DNA of 64,000 bases from Ralstonia pickettii (GTDB lineage: Bacteria > Pseudomonadota > Gammaproteobacteria > Burkholderiales > Burkholderiaceae): contig NZ_CP066772.2 of the NCBI RefSeq assembly GCF_016466415.2, forward strand, positions 496,001 to 560,000. Reading direction: 5' to 3'. The notes under the pieces were generated by a model. The model was not told where the DNA came from and did not search any database. It was given only the letters and a program-made list of their open reading frames with translations. The position numbers and the translations under genes were made by a program. This document shows, piece after piece, positions 6,827 to 18,481 of the stretch (positions are counted from its first letter, which is position 1; each line of letters starts with the position of its first letter).

Positions 6827-7777
6827 ATGAACGAGAAGATCACCAAGGCCGTGTTCCCCGTGGCGGGGCTCGGTACGCGCTTTCTCCCCGCCACCAAGGC
6901 CAGCCCGAAAGAGATGCTGCCGATTGTCGATAAGCCGCTGATCCAATATGCGGTGGAAGAGGCTGCTGCTGCGGGTATCACGGAAATGATCTTCATCACG
7001 GGCCGCGCTAAGCGGGCTATTGAGGATCATTTCGACAAGGCGTACGAACTCGAAACTGAACTGGCCGCCAAGAACAAGCAGGCGCTGCTTGAGATGGTGC
7101 AGTCCATCAAGCCGGCCGGCGTCGAGTGCTTCTATGTGCGCCAGCCCGAGACGCTCGGTCTGGGCCATGCGGTGCTGTGCGTGCAGAAACTGGTACGCGA
7201 CGAACCGTTCGCCGTGATCCTGGCCGACGACTTGCTGGACAGCCAGCCGCCTGTCATGCAGCAGATGACGGAGCTTTACGATCACTACCGTTGCTCCATC
7301 GTGGGTGTCGAAACGATTGCGCCGGAAGCCTCGCGTTCGTATGGCGTGGTGGCGGGCCGTGAATGGGACGACCGCCTCGTCAAGCTCGACGGCATCGTCG
7401 AGAAACCGGCGCCGAAGGACGCACCGTCCAACCTGGGCGTGGTCGGCCGCTACATCCTGACGCCGCGCATCTTCGATCATCTGCGCAATCTGAAGCCGGG
7501 CGCCGGCGGCGAGCTGCAATTAACGGACGCCATCCAGAGCCTGCTGGCCGAAGAGCAGATCCTGGCTTATCGCTACCGTGGTCAGCGCTTCGATTGCGGC
7601 AGCAAGTTCGGTTACCTGCAGGCGACCGTCGAGTTCGCGCTGCGCCATCCGGAAGTGCGTGCAGACTTCGAAGCGTATCTGCATGACCGCCTTGGCCTGT
7701 CGCACACGCGTGAAGATTTGTCTGCCGAAGTGGAATCGTTGGTCCGCGGCGCCATTCCGCTGAGCGTGGCCGCCTGA
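6827..7777 (+). CDS. galU: UTP-glucose-1-phosphate uridylyltransferase GalU
   Basis: This 316-residue enzyme makes UDP-glucose from UTP and glucose-1-phosphate for envelope polysaccharides. The nucleotide-binding signature GLGTRFLPATKASPKEMLP lies near the N-terminus, followed by VDKPLIQYAVEEA. PAPKDAPSNLGVVGRYIL and QRFDCGSKFGYLQA are further GalU-specific segments. The ATG at 6827 has GGAG six bases upstream; the frame is open for about 190 bp further up, but that DNA holds a Rep box and a parS site, so the later start is preferred. It stands alone between partition genes and a transporter operon. A Rep-like box (7182-7197) falls inside the coding sequence. Confidence 0.95.
   Translation: MNEKITKAVFPVAGLGTRFLPATKASPKEMLPIVDKPLIQYAVEEAAAAGITEMIFITGRAKRAIEDHFDKAYELETELAAKNKQALLEMVQSIKPAGVECFYVRQPETLGLGHAVLCVQKLVRDEPFAVILADDLLDSQPPVMQQMTELYDHYRCSIVGVETIAPEASRSYGVVAGREWDDRLVKLDGIVEKPAPKDAPSNLGVVGRYILTPRIFDHLRNLKPGAGGELQLTDAIQSLLAEEQILAYRYRGQRFDCGSKFGYLQATVEFALRHPEVRADFEAYLHDRLGLSHTREDLSAEVESLVRGAIPLSVAA
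7182..7197 (+). repeat. Rep-like box inside galU
   Basis: TGCAGAAACTGGTACG differs from the consensus in its first base and at one central base. It encodes Val-Gln-Lys-Leu-Val-Arg. It could be a chance match, although the same central variant occurs at 1316. Confidence 0.45.
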
Positions 7778-7791
7778 GCTTCGCCTCTCTC

Positions 7792-7848
7792 TTTCTCAGA
7801 GCCGGTCGTGCGGAATCCCGCACAGGCCGCCCGGCCGATTCTGAGAAA
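7792..7848. repeat. Nested inverted repeat downstream of galU
   Basis: TTTCTCAG (7792-7799) pairs with CTGAGAAA (7841-7848), and inside lies a GTGCGG/CCGCAC hairpin with an AATC loop. There is no T tract, so a classic terminator is not shown. The rest of 7778-8067 holds only the promoter region of the next operon. Confidence 0.5.
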
Positions 7849-8067
7849 CCGCACACTTCTCCTGTCGTCCACCGTTCCGCCGATTTCCCGCAAAGCCTCG
7901 TGCCATGGGCGTTTGCGACGGATCGGCGCGTCTGCTTTTCGCATGGAATGCTTCTTGAGTAAGAGCGACCACCCATAAACCGGCGGACCGCTCGGACGTC
8001 GCACACGCAGCTGGGTGTGCCGACATGTCACCAGCAAAGGCCGCCGCCAACGCTCCAAGGAGACACC

Positions 8068-9408
8068 ATGACGCAGCCCCAGGCTGGCGCGGTCGCGGGC
8101 GAGTTGTCGCCCACGTACGCCCCCATCAAAGACACCCCCGCAGATGTTCGCCGTCGTCTGCGTTCCATCTTCTCCGGTTCAATTGGCAATCTGGTCGAGT
8201 GGTACGACTGGTATGTCTACTCGGCGTTTGCGCTGTACTTTGCCAAGTCGTTCTTCCCCAAGGGTGACCAGACTGCCCAGTTGCTCAATACGGCAGCGGT
8301 CTTTGCAGTGGGCTTCCTGGCGCGTCCGGTGGGCGGCTGGCTGATGGGCATCTACGCCGATCGCTACGGCCGCAAGCGCGCGCTGTTCTTCTCGGTGGTG
8401 CTCATGTGCGCGGGCTCGCTCATCATCGCGCTCACGCCGAGCTACGCGACGATCGGCGTTGCGGCGCCGGTACTGCTCGTGCTGGCGCGGCTCCTGCAGG
8501 GGCTGTCGGTTGGCGGGGAATACGGCACGTCGGCCACGTACCTGAGCGAAGTCGCCAACAAGGAAAACCGTGGCTTCTACTCGAGCTTCCAGTACGTCAC
8601 GCTCATCGCCGGCCAACTGACGGCGCTGGCCCTGCTGATCGTGCTGCAGCAGTTCGTGCTGTCGCCGGCGCAGCTCGAGGCGTGGGGCTGGCGCATTCCA
8701 TTCTTTGTCGGCGCGCTGTGTGCGCTGGTGGCAATGGCCATGCGCTCGCACATGGAGGAAACGCAGTCCTTTACCGCCGCGAAGGCAAACAAGAAGCGCG
8801 GCACGCTGTCGGAGTTGGCCAAGCATCCGCGCGCCGTTGCGACGGTCGTGGGCCTGACGATGGGCGGTACGGTGGCGTTCTACACGTACTCGATCTACAT
8901 GCAGAAGTTCCTGGCCAACACGGTCGGGCTGTCGAAGGACACGGCGACGCTGGTGTCGGGCGCCACGCTGCTGCTGTTTGCGATGCTGCAACCGATCGTG
9001 GGCGGGTTGTCCGACCGCATTGGCCGCCGCCCGATCCTGATCGCGTTCGGCGTGCTCGGTACGCTGTTTACCGTGCCGATCATGACCGGCATCAGCCAGA
9101 CCACCAATGTGTGGGCGGCCTTCTTCCTGATCATGGCCGCGCTGGTGATCGTCTCGGGCTACACGTCGATCAACGCGGTGGTGAAGGCCGAGCTGTTCCC
9201 TGCGGAAGTGCGGGCGCTGGGCGTGGGCCTGCCGTATGCATTGACGGTGTCCATCTTTGGCGGCACGGCGGAGTACATCGCGCTGTGGCTTAAGCAGGCA
9301 GGTCACGAGTCGCTGTTCTATTGGTACGTGACGGGCACCATCTTCCTGTCGCTGTTGGTGTACGTGTTCATGCGCGATACTCGCGAGCATTCCCGCATCG
9401 AACATTGA
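8068..9408 (+). CDS. kgtP: MFS alpha-ketoglutarate/dicarboxylate:H+ symporter, KgtP-like
   Basis: This 446-residue inner-membrane transporter of the metabolite:proton symporter family has about 12 hydrophobic segments. Visible signatures are GNLVEWYDWYVYSAFALYF at the first helix, ARPVGGWLMGIYADRYGRK (the MFS loop 2-3 motif) and LQGLSVGGEYGTSATYLSE (helices 4-5). These are typical of KgtP and related carriers. The ATG at 8068 has AAGGAG 7 bp upstream. The sensor gene begins three bases after its stop and the regulator overlaps the sensor, so permease, sensor and regulator appear to form one unit for uptake of C5/C4 dicarboxylates. The substrate is inferred from family and neighbours. Confidence 0.85.
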   Translation: MTQPQAGAVAGELSPTYAPIKDTPADVRRRLRSIFSGSIGNLVEWYDWYVYSAFALYFAKSFFPKGDQTAQLLNTAAVFAVGFLARPVGGWLMGIYADRYGRKRALFFSVVLMCAGSLIIALTPSYATIGVAAPVLLVLARLLQGLSVGGEYGTSATYLSEVANKENRGFYSSFQYVTLIAGQLTALALLIVLQQFVLSPAQLEAWGWRIPFFVGALCALVAMAMRSHMEETQSFTAAKANKKRGTLSELAKHPRAVATVVGLTMGGTVAFYTYSIYMQKFLANTVGLSKDTATLVSGATLLLFAMLQPIVGGLSDRIGRRPILIAFGVLGTLFTVPIMTGISQTTNVWAAFFLIMAALVIVSGYTSINAVVKAELFPAEVRALGVGLPYALTVSIFGGTAEYIALWLKQAGHESLFYWYVTGTIFLSLLVYVFMRDTREHSRIEH

Positions 9409-9411
9409 CCC

Positions 9412-11324
9412 ATGTCGCCAACCGACGGCCACCCCGACCTTGCCCCACCCGCACGCGGGCGCGGCTGGCGCGTGGCTGTCGCGCTGGCCATGGCGGCATG
9501 CTGCGCAGCAGCGGGATGGGGCGCTTACGCCGTCGCCCTGCAGCGCTACGTTGCCACGCGGGCCGAAGAGGCCGGCCAGCGCACCACCTTCCACGCGCAG
9601 AACCTGCGCAGCACGCTGGCCCGTTATGAATCTTTGCCGAGGCTGGCGGCGTTGGAGCACGTCCTGCACGTTGCCCTGCAGGAGAATCCCCACGCTGGCG
9701 ATGCTGTCACGCGCCGCGCGGCCAACGCGTATCTGAAAGAAGTACAGGCCGCCACCGATCTGGCTGCGGCCCATCTGATCAATACGACCGGCCTCACAAT
9801 CGCGGCCAGCAACTGGGACCTGCCGACCTCGTTCGTCGGCCAGAACTACGCATTCCGCCCGTACTTTGTCGAAGCCATGCGCGAAGGGCTCGGTCGCTTC
9901 TACGGCGTCGGCAACACCACGGGCGAGACGGGCTATTTCGTCGCCGCGCCCGTGCGCGAAGACAACAAGCCGATCGGCGTGGTGGTCGTGAAGGTCAACC
10001 TCGATGCGTTCGAGGCCACCTTGTCGCGCAGCGGCGATACGGTGCTGCTCGTGGATCGGCACGGCGTGATCTTCCTGTCGTCGGTACCCGAGTGGAAATA
10101 CCGCACGCTCGGCACCTTGAACGCGGACCAGCGCGCCGCACTTGACGCGACGCGCCAGTACGCACCGCACATCCTCACCCCGCTCGGCATGAACGATGGG
10201 CGAGCCGCGAGCGTACCCTTTTCTGCGGACCATCCCCCGCAGACCGTGCGCGTGGCATTGCCCGGAAAATCGGTATCGACACTGCGTGTGCAGTACCGCC
10301 CGGTGGGCCTGCTCGGCTGGCAGGTCGCCGTGTTGATCGACCCGCGCGACGAGCAGCGCACTGCGCTCGTAGCCGGGGCGAGCGCCGCGTTTGCGATGGC
10401 GCTCATCTTTGCCGTGCTCGTCGCTTTGCGTTTGCGTCAGCGCCGGCGCGAAGAGCAGCACCGCGCGCGCGCCGCGCTGCGCGAAGTCCAGCGCGATCTG
10501 GAAGCGCGCATCGCCCAGCGCACTGCCGAGTTGACGTCCGCCAACACCGCACTCGCCGGCAAGGTCGAGGCGCTTGACGCCGCGCAACGCATCCTGCGCG
10601 AAACGCGCGATGCCGCCGTGCAGGCCGGCAAGCTCGCCGTACTCGGCCAGATGGCCGCCGGCATCACGCACGAACTCAACCAGCCGCTCACCGCGCTCAC
10701 CACGTTGTCCGACAACGCGAACCAGCTTGCCGAGCGCGGACGCATCGACGAAGTGCGCGGCAATCTCACGCACATCAGCCAGCTTGCCGAGCGCATGGGG
10801 CGCATCGTTTCGCACATCAAGGCGTTCTCGCGCAAGGGCGATGCGGCACGTGCAGCCGTGTCGGTGGACGAAGCCATCCGCCAGGCGCTGATGCTGGTTG
10901 AGACGCGTCGACGCCAGGCCGGCGTGACAGTGATCGCCGACCCGGTGCCGGCAGATTTGGCGGTGTGGGCCAATGCCGTGCGGCTCGAGCAGGTGCTCGT
11001 CAACCTCATCCGCAACGCCATCGACGCCACCGCCGAAGCCCCCGCAGCCGAATCGTCGACCGTGCGCGTGAGCGTCGAACCCATCGAGAAATGGGTACGC
11101 ATCACCGTGCGCGACTTCGGCCCGGGCATTCCGGCCGATGTGCTGCCGCGCCTGTTTGAGCCGTTCTTCACCACCAAGGACGATGGTCAAGGCCTGGGGC
11201 TGGGCCTCGCGATTTCGCTGGCGATCATCGAAGATTTTGGCGGCCGGCTCGAAGGTCGCAATGCGGGTGACGATGCAGGTGGCGCAGAATTCATCATCGA
11301 GCTTGAACGCGTTGTGAAACCCAC

Positions 11325-11328
<4 letters not shown>
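9412..11328 (+). CDS. Sensor histidine kinase, DctB-like
   Basis: The 638-residue membrane kinase has a first membrane helix at about residues 20-42, a periplasmic double-Cache sensor at about 45-315 (with NTTGLTIAASNWDLPTSFVG), and a second helix at about 318-340. A coiled-coil linker leads to a HisKA domain with His420 in AAGITHELNQPL. The HATPase domain shows N-box NLIRNAIDAT, G1 RDFGPGIP and G2 GLGLGLAI. This is the DctB architecture, which senses dicarboxylates and phosphorylates a sigma-54 activator. That partner follows directly with a 4-bp overlap. A weak Rep-box variant sits in the coding DNA at 10212. Confidence 0.9.
10212..10227 (-). repeat. Rep-box variant inside the DctB-like gene
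   Basis: CGTACCCTTTTCTGCG differs at one position from the consensus on the minus strand. It lies in the sensor-domain coding region. Confidence 0.55.
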
Positions 11329-12679
<1,351 letters not shown>

Positions 12680-12683
<4 letters not shown>

Positions 12684-13480
12684 CGCAGCGAGGATTCGCC
12701 GATCTTGCGACCACCCTGCGGCGGCCAGCACGTTGCTGCCAGCAGCACGGCCGCCACGGCGTAGATCGCTTCAGTTACCGCCAGCGGCAGCACATGCACC
12801 TGGTACAGCGCAGCCGGCAAGTCTGCCAGCGCATGCAGCAACACCGCCAGCACGACAATCACAAAACGCCGCTGCCGCACCGCGTGCCACACCACCAGCG
12901 TGAGCGTGAACTGGATCAACATCGCCGCAACACGCTCGCTCACCGCACCGAGGGCCAGCCACGGCGAGAGCTGCGCGAGCATGGCGTGAATCGTCCCCAC
13001 CATGGCGAAGGCGCCGCTGGCCGCCAGACGCGATTCGAGCTCGCCGCGGTTGGCGGCAAGGCCGAACATCACCATCTGCGCCTGCGATGCCGCACCGACC
13101 AGCCAAGCCTCGATGCCGGCGTGCCCGAGCGCATACGCCACCGGTGTGGCGGCATCCCCGGGCTTGCGCACGAGAAAGCGCAGGCCGATCCAGCGCCCGC
13201 TTTGCTCGAACACACCGGCCATCAGCGCGCCGTAGATGACGAACAGCGCAGGCATGCGCAGCCAATGCGCCGTCGTTGGATTGAGTTGCAGCAGATACAG
13301 GTGCAGCGTGCGTTCCAGCACCAGCGCAAACACGACAAACACCGCCGCGCCCACGCCGATGTCGCGCCACGCCAGGCCAAAGCGCCGCCGTAGCCAGAAC
13401 CACGCCGCGACGGGCACGCTTGCGATGAGCAAGGCCGCGGCGGCGTGGGCAACGAGGGCAGGCAGGGCAACGGTGGGCAT
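12680..13480 (-). CDS. YhfC-family polytopic membrane protein (putative intramembrane protease)
   Basis: The 266-residue protein has about seven hydrophobic segments and belongs by appearance to the YhfC family, which is related to glutamic-type intramembrane proteases of the CPBP/Rce1 kind. Candidate motifs are FEQSGRWIGLRFL (Glu, Arg), YALGHAGIEA (His, Glu) and LLHALADLPAALY (His, Asp), all within or next to membrane segments. The family function in bacteria is unknown. It is monocistronic and convergent with the DctD-like gene. The family call rests on these motifs. Confidence 0.7.
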
Positions 13481-13605
13481 GGCGGATGGGGTAGTCGGGG
13501 CGATCGGGTTGGCGGCATGCTACCTGAGGGCGCAGGCGCGAGTCTTGCGGGCCAATTGTTACAATAGGTGCCTGCGGCAGCAGTGCCGCTTCTTGGTTTC
13601 TTGAT

Positions 13606-14046
13606 ATGGCAGGACAGACGGTCGTGAAACGCATGATGTGGCGGTGGATCTGGATATGCAGTGTCGGCGTGGGCGCCCTCGGCCTGGCAGTGCCTGCCCA
13701 GGCTGCGCGCTGGCACCAATATCTGACGACGACGTCCGTCGTGGCTTCCATCGATCGCACGTCGCTGCGCTCGAACCGTGCCGGTCACAAGACCTTTCTG
13801 GCCCGCACCGTGCTCAGGCGCAGCGAACGCCGCGCCCATGGGGCGCACTACCGGCCCGGCACGGTGATCCTCTCGCGCCAGGAGATCGACTGCCACCGCC
13901 AGCGCATTCGCCTGGTCGACTACGTGGTGCGCGGTCCCGACGGCGCCACGCTCGATACCGATACCGCAGCCGGCGCGCATTGGATGCGCATCCGCCCCGG
14001 GACGCTGGCGGCGCGTTCGGCCGCTTACGTCTGCGGCCGCCGCTAG
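13606..14046 (+). CDS. Secreted hypothetical protein, surface-adhesin-E-like
   Basis: The product is 146 residues or slightly shorter. A hydrophobic signal peptide (WIWICSVGVGALGLAVPAQA) ends at an Ala-x-Ala cleavage site, leaving about 110 mature residues. The mature part begins WHQYLTTTSVVASIDRTSL and has two cysteines (EIDCHRQRI and YVCGRR) and a late WMRIRPG. This pattern resembles small periplasmic proteins of the adhesin-E type, whose role is not established. An alternative GTG start at 13624 gives a neater signal peptide. It stands alone between a membrane protein and a cyclase gene. Confidence 0.7.
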   Translation: MAGQTVVKRMMWRWIWICSVGVGALGLAVPAQAARWHQYLTTTSVVASIDRTSLRSNRAGHKTFLARTVLRRSERRAHGAHYRPGTVILSRQEIDCHRQRIRLVDYVVRGPDGATLDTDTAAGAHWMRIRPGTLAARSAAYVCGRR

Positions 14047-14154
14047 ACGCCACGGCGGCTCGACAATGACCGGCGGGCAGCGCACTATGGTGTCTGCCCT
14101 CCCACTACAACAAGACGCCGGCCGCGAGGGGCGCCGGTGCCAGCCGACCGTCCG

Positions 14155-16836
14155 ATGAAACTGACCCTGAAGTCGCAGGCGGCCATCATGGCGACCGTCA
14201 TCAGCGTGACGGTGGTGAGCCTGTTCGGCTGGTCGCAACGCGAGCCGATCCGCCGCGAGGTGATGGCGCAGATCAAGGTGCAGCAGACGGCCTTGGTCAA
14301 GGAGTCGGCGGAAGACCTCCAGAAGCGCCTGGACACGTACCTGGGCGTGCTCGAACGCACCGCGCAGCAGATGCGCTCCGTGCGGTTCGACACGCCCGCG
14401 CAGGAAGCGGCGTTCTACCAATCCATCCAGCCGGCCAGCGGCCTGTTCGACGGCGTGTTCCTGGCCTCGGCTGAGGGCAAGGTGACAGCCGCGACGGTGC
14501 GCCGCGCGAGCGTGGTCGGCATCGACATTTCCGATCGGGATTATTTCAGGCAGGTCATGGTGGTTGACCAGCCGACAATCTCCGCGCCGCTGCGCAACCG
14601 CGTGGGCAGCGAGCCCATCGTCATCCTGGCCGCGCCCGTGCATGATCAGGACGGCAATCTCGTCGGGCTGATCGGCGCGTCGCTGTACCTGCTCAAGCCG
14701 AACTTTCTGGGCGACCTGCGCGACATGCGCGTGGGGCAGACCGGCCATGTCTACCTGGCGACGCAAGGTGACAACCCCGTCTATATCGTGCACCCCGAGG
14801 CCGACAAGACGCTCGCGCCGCTCGATGCCGATCCGACGGCAGCCGCGGCCTTCCGCGCGGACCCGGATGCGCTGCCTGAGCGTGGCGGCGACGTGGCCAC
14901 CAGGCAAGACATCATCGCGGCCGGCTGGACCCTCGCTGCCGTGTTGCCCGGCGCCGAAGCCAACCGGCAGCTCTTCCTCATGCGGCAGCGTTTTCGCTGG
15001 TCGCTGCTGGTGCTGGCGGCGCTGATCGGCGTGTCAGTCTGGGCGGCGATGCTGTGGCTGCTGCGCCCGCTTGGCCGGCTGCATGCCGCCATGACGCAGC
15101 TCTCTGCCACGGACTTGCGCAATGCGCCGCCGCTTGAGCGGCTCGGTGCTTCAGCGGAAATCGACGCGGTGTCGACGGCGTTTCACAAGCTGATGGGCGA
15201 GGTCGTTCGCCAGCGCGCCGAACTGGAAGCCGTGAACGATGCCTCGCCACTCGGGTTGTTTCGCTCGGATGTGGACGGCCGGACTGTTTATACCAACGAG
15301 GCGTATCGCCGCCTGCTCGGTGCCACGCACGAAGAGGCACTGGCCGACGTGTGGCTTGCGCGCCTGCATCCGGACGACCGCGATGCCATCATGGCCGGCT
15401 GGCGCGATGCGCTCGCGCGGGGGGCCGGCTACCACGCCGAGCAGCGCGTGATCGTGCCGGGCCTTGGCGAGCGGTTGCTCGTCGTTACGACCGCACCGGT
15501 GCGGGTGGACGGCGAGGTCGTGGGCCACGTTGGGGCCATGGAAGACATCACCGTCCGGGCACGGGCGCAACAGGCGTCGCGCGTGTTGACCAAGATCCTC
15601 GACTCCACCACCGACTTTGTTGCGCAGAGCGACATACAGGGCAACGTCACCTACATGAATCCGGCCGGCCGCCGCTTTGCCGGCATTGCGCTGGATGCCA
15701 ATCTCCAAGGCCTGACCGTTGCGGATTTCTACCCACCCGAGACGATGGGCTGGCTGCGCGAGGTGGCCGTGCCTGCGGCGGCGCGCGATGGCGTCTGGAT
15801 TGGCGAAACGACCGCGCGAGGTGCCGAGGGCCAGGTCGTACCGATCAACCACATGATCATCGCGCACCGCGATCCCGCTGGGCGCATGGAGTATTTCTCG
15901 TCTGTCATGCGTGACATCACGCAGGACAAGGCCGCCAAGGAAGCGCTGCAGCGCAGCCGCGAAACGCTGCAGACCGTGACGGATGCGCTGCCCGCGCTGG
16001 TGGCCTTCATCGACACCGACGAACGCTTCCGCTTCCTGAATGCCGCCTACGAGAAAGCGTACGGACGCTCAGCCGCGAGCATGCTCGGACAGACGCTGCG
16101 TGAAGTCGTGGGTGACGACGCCTACAGCCTCCTTCGTGATGCGTTGCGGCGCGCGCTGGGCGGCGAGACGATGGTCTTCGAGCGCGAACTCCGCGGCCGC
16201 GATCTGTACCGCTGCGAAGAGGTCAGCTACCTTCCGCAGTTCGACGCGCAAGGCCGCGTGGCCGGCGTGCATTCCGTCACGCTCGACATCACGGAGCGCA
16301 AGAAACAGGAGCTGCGCCTGCGCGCGCTGACGACCACCGACCACCTCACTGGCCTGGCCAACCGCGCCGGCTTTGAAGAGCGTTTGCTGGCGGCGCTCGA
16401 CCAGGCGCGTGTGACCGGATCCACCGGCGCGCTGCTGCTGGTCGACCTCGACGGCTTCAAGGTCGTCAACGACACGCACGGACATGCCGTGGGCGATGCG
16501 CTGCTGCGGACCTTCGCGCAGCGCTTGGCACGGGCGGTGCGCCCGTATGACGGCGTGGCGCGCTTTGGCGGCGACGAGTTCGCCGTCATCCTCGAGCACC
16601 TGTCGCACCCGGACGACGCCAAGACGGTTGCGGCCAATATCCTCTCCGCATGCAACAAGCCGTTTCGCTGGCGTGAGGCGATGGTGCAGGTGGGCGCGAG
16701 CATCGGTATCGCGACTTTCGACGCGCGCACGCTGGCGCAGAGCGTCGTTTTCGAAGCCGCCGATGAGGCGCTGTATGAAGCCAAATCGCGCGGCAAGGGA
16801 TTGTTTGTCAGCGCCGACGAGCTGTCGGCGGGCTGA
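14155..16836 (+). CDS. Membrane diguanylate cyclase with Cache and PAS domains
   Basis: The 893-residue protein makes the second messenger c-di-GMP. It has a membrane helix at about 9-27, a periplasmic double-Cache domain to about 270 (GIDISDRDYFRQVM is typical), a second helix at about 283-305 and a linker. About three PAS domains follow (for example NDASPLGLFRSDVDGRTVYT and DALPALVAFIDTDERFRF), then a C-terminal GGDEF domain with intact active-site RFGGDEF. RPYD five residues before it is a product-inhibition I-site. No EAL domain is present. The ATG at 14155 is preferred to a GTG at 14137. It is not in an operon. Confidence 0.93.
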   Translation: MKLTLKSQAAIMATVISVTVVSLFGWSQREPIRREVMAQIKVQQTALVKESAEDLQKRLDTYLGVLERTAQQMRSVRFDTPAQEAAFYQSIQPASGLFDGVFLASAEGKVTAATVRRASVVGIDISDRDYFRQVMVVDQPTISAPLRNRVGSEPIVILAAPVHDQDGNLVGLIGASLYLLKPNFLGDLRDMRVGQTGHVYLATQGDNPVYIVHPEADKTLAPLDADPTAAAAFRADPDALPERGGDVATRQDIIAAGWTLAAVLPGAEANRQLFLMRQRFRWSLLVLAALIGVSVWAAMLWLLRPLGRLHAAMTQLSATDLRNAPPLERLGASAEIDAVSTAFHKLMGEVVRQRAELEAVNDASPLGLFRSDVDGRTVYTNEAYRRLLGATHEEALADVWLARLHPDDRDAIMAGWRDALARGAGYHAEQRVIVPGLGERLLVVTTAPVRVDGEVVGHVGAMEDITVRARAQQASRVLTKILDSTTDFVAQSDIQGNVTYMNPAGRRFAGIALDANLQGLTVADFYPPETMGWLREVAVPAAARDGVWIGETTARGAEGQVVPINHMIIAHRDPAGRMEYFSSVMRDITQDKAAKEALQRSRETLQTVTDALPALVAFIDTDERFRFLNAAYEKAYGRSAASMLGQTLREVVGDDAYSLLRDALRRALGGETMVFERELRGRDLYRCEEVSYLPQFDAQGRVAGVHSVTLDITERKKQELRLRALTTTDHLTGLANRAGFEERLLAALDQARVTGSTGALLLVDLDGFKVVNDTHGHAVGDALLRTFAQRLARAVRPYDGVARFGGDEFAVILEHLSHPDDAKTVAANILSACNKPFRWREAMVQVGASIGIATFDARTLAQSVVFEAADEALYEAKSRGKGLFVSADELSAG

Positions 16837-17282
16837 TTTCGCAGCGCCGCACGGCACGCAGAAACGGGTACGCTCGGCGCCGATCCGACGGTGTTGCGCA
16901 GGCGATATTGCGTCGCAACATCGGCCCCCCAGGCCTGGCGGCGGACAATCCCCTATCGCACGGTCGTGCGCTTTCCGGTAAAGTCCCGCGACTGACTGCA
17001 CGCGCCGGCCACCCCGGCGCGTCGCACAAGAGCGCTGCACCCATGGCGCCTTCGCTTCACACTCCGACGCACTTTCGGTGCGCGCATGCCTGATCCGGCA
17101 TCGCTCGCCCGGCTGGTCTTCCGCCGTTTCGCCAACGTTGTCATGCGTGGCGCGAAACCCGACAGGCGAGCGTCCGGACGCGATGCAGGGCGCATGCGGG
17201 GGAGCGACGGTGTTGGGCCAGCGCATCTTCGAGACGCATCGCATTCAAGCAATCGCGACGGACAAACAAGGAGCAGGTTCGC
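16837..17282. other. Intergenic region before livK
   Basis: This 446-bp stretch holds one exact Rep box at 16857-16872, 20 bp after the cyclase stop, and presumably the promoter of the branched-chain amino-acid operon. No other gene or repeat was recognised. Confidence 0.6.
16857..16872 (+). repeat. Rep box 15 kb from the origin
   Basis: This is an exact CGCAGAAACGGGTACG in the intergenic region after the diguanylate cyclase gene. Confidence 0.75.
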
Positions 17283-18443
17283 ATGCAAAAAATGATCAAA
17301 CGGCTGCTGTTGACGGCAGTGGCTGCGGGGGCGGCAATCGCAACGGGCACGACATTCGCGGCCCAGGACATCAAGATCGGTGTGGCCGAAGCGCTGTCGG
17401 GCGGTGCAGCCCAATACGGCGTGGCCATCCGCAACGGCTTCCAGCTGGCGGCTGATGAGATCAACGCTGCAGGCGGCATCAACGGCAGCAAGATCGCGCT
17501 GGTGATCGAAGACGAGCAGGGCAAGAAGGAAGAGGCCATCAACGTCTTCAAGAAGCTGATCTTCCAGGACAAGGTGGCGATGGTGTTCGGCCCCACGCTG
17601 TCCAACTCGGCACAGGCGGCCGATCCGATCGCGCAGGCGTCCAAGACGGTGGCCTTTGGTACCTCCAACACCGCAGACGGCATCACCAGCATCGGCGATT
17701 TCGTCTTCCGCAATTCCGTGACCGAAGCCGATGTGCTGCCGGCCACCATCCAGACCGTTGTGAAGAAGGCCGGCGTGAAGAAGGTGGCCGTGCTCTACGG
17801 CAACGACGACGTCTTCACCAAGAGCGGCTACGACAACTTCAAGAAGGCGCTTGAAGACCTGAAGATTCCGGTGACGACCACCGAAACGTTCGCCAAGGGC
17901 GATGTCGATTTCAAGGCGCAGCTCACCAAAATCAAGGCGACGAACCCGGATGCAATCGTGCTGTCCGCGCTGATTGCGGAGGGTGGTCCGATCATGGTGC
18001 AGGCGCGCCAGCTTGGCCTGAACGTGCCGGTCATCGGCGGCAACGGCATGAACTCGGTCAAGGTGTTCGACCTGGCCAAGGACAAATCCGACAACCTGTG
18101 GGTGGGCAGCCCGTGGTCGATCGAGAACCACACGCCCGAGAACAGCAAGTTCATCACCGCCTACACCACCAAGTACAAGGCAGCGCCGGACCAGTTTGCG
18201 GCGCAGGCGTATGACGCCATGTACATCGCGAGCAAGGCGCTGAAGACGGTCAAGTTCAGCGGCAACCTCGAAGCCGACCGCAAGGCGATCCGCGATGCAC
18301 TGCCGGCAGTCAAGCACACCGGCGCGACGGGCGCGTTTGCCTTCCGCCAGGTCACCGCGCGTGGCAAGCCGGCCGGCTACGACGCCGTGCAGACGCCGAT
18401 CGTGAGCGTGACCAAGAACGGCAAGTACACGATCGAGAAGTAA
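17283..18443 (+). CDS. livK: Branched-chain amino-acid ABC transporter, substrate-binding protein
   Basis: This 386-residue periplasmic binding protein has a signal peptide (residues about 1-25, KRLLLTAVAAGAAIATGTTF then AAQDIKIG). The mature fold is of the LivJ/LivK type, with GGINGSKIALVIEDEQGK, VFGPTLSNSAQA and GTSNTADGITS. AAGG-type spacing before ATG 17283 (AAGGAGCAGGTTCGC) supports the start. It heads a set with two permeases and two ATPases, and a terminator directly after it suggests that the binding protein is made in excess of the membrane parts. Substrate could be Leu/Ile/Val or another small polar or aromatic ligand of this broad family. Confidence 0.92.
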   Translation: MQKMIKRLLLTAVAAGAAIATGTTFAAQDIKIGVAEALSGGAAQYGVAIRNGFQLAADEINAAGGINGSKIALVIEDEQGKKEEAINVFKKLIFQDKVAMVFGPTLSNSAQAADPIAQASKTVAFGTSNTADGITSIGDFVFRNSVTEADVLPATIQTVVKKAGVKKVAVLYGNDDVFTKSGYDNFKKALEDLKIPVTTTETFAKGDVDFKAQLTKIKATNPDAIVLSALIAEGGPIMVQARQLGLNVPVIGGNGMNSVKVFDLAKDKSDNLWVGSPWSIENHTPENSKFITAYTTKYKAAPDQFAAQAYDAMYIASKALKTVKFSGNLEADRKAIRDALPAVKHTGATGAFAFRQVTARGKPAGYDAVQTPIVSVTKNGKYTIEK

Positions 18444-18481
18444 TCTTCGGTTCTCGTTGAAACCCTTTGGACGAGACAGGC

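Noticed and set aside
11085-11099. CGAGAAATGGGTACG in the sensor kinase gene
   Set aside because: It lacks the GCAG core of the box; treated as chance, though a matrix score could reopen it.
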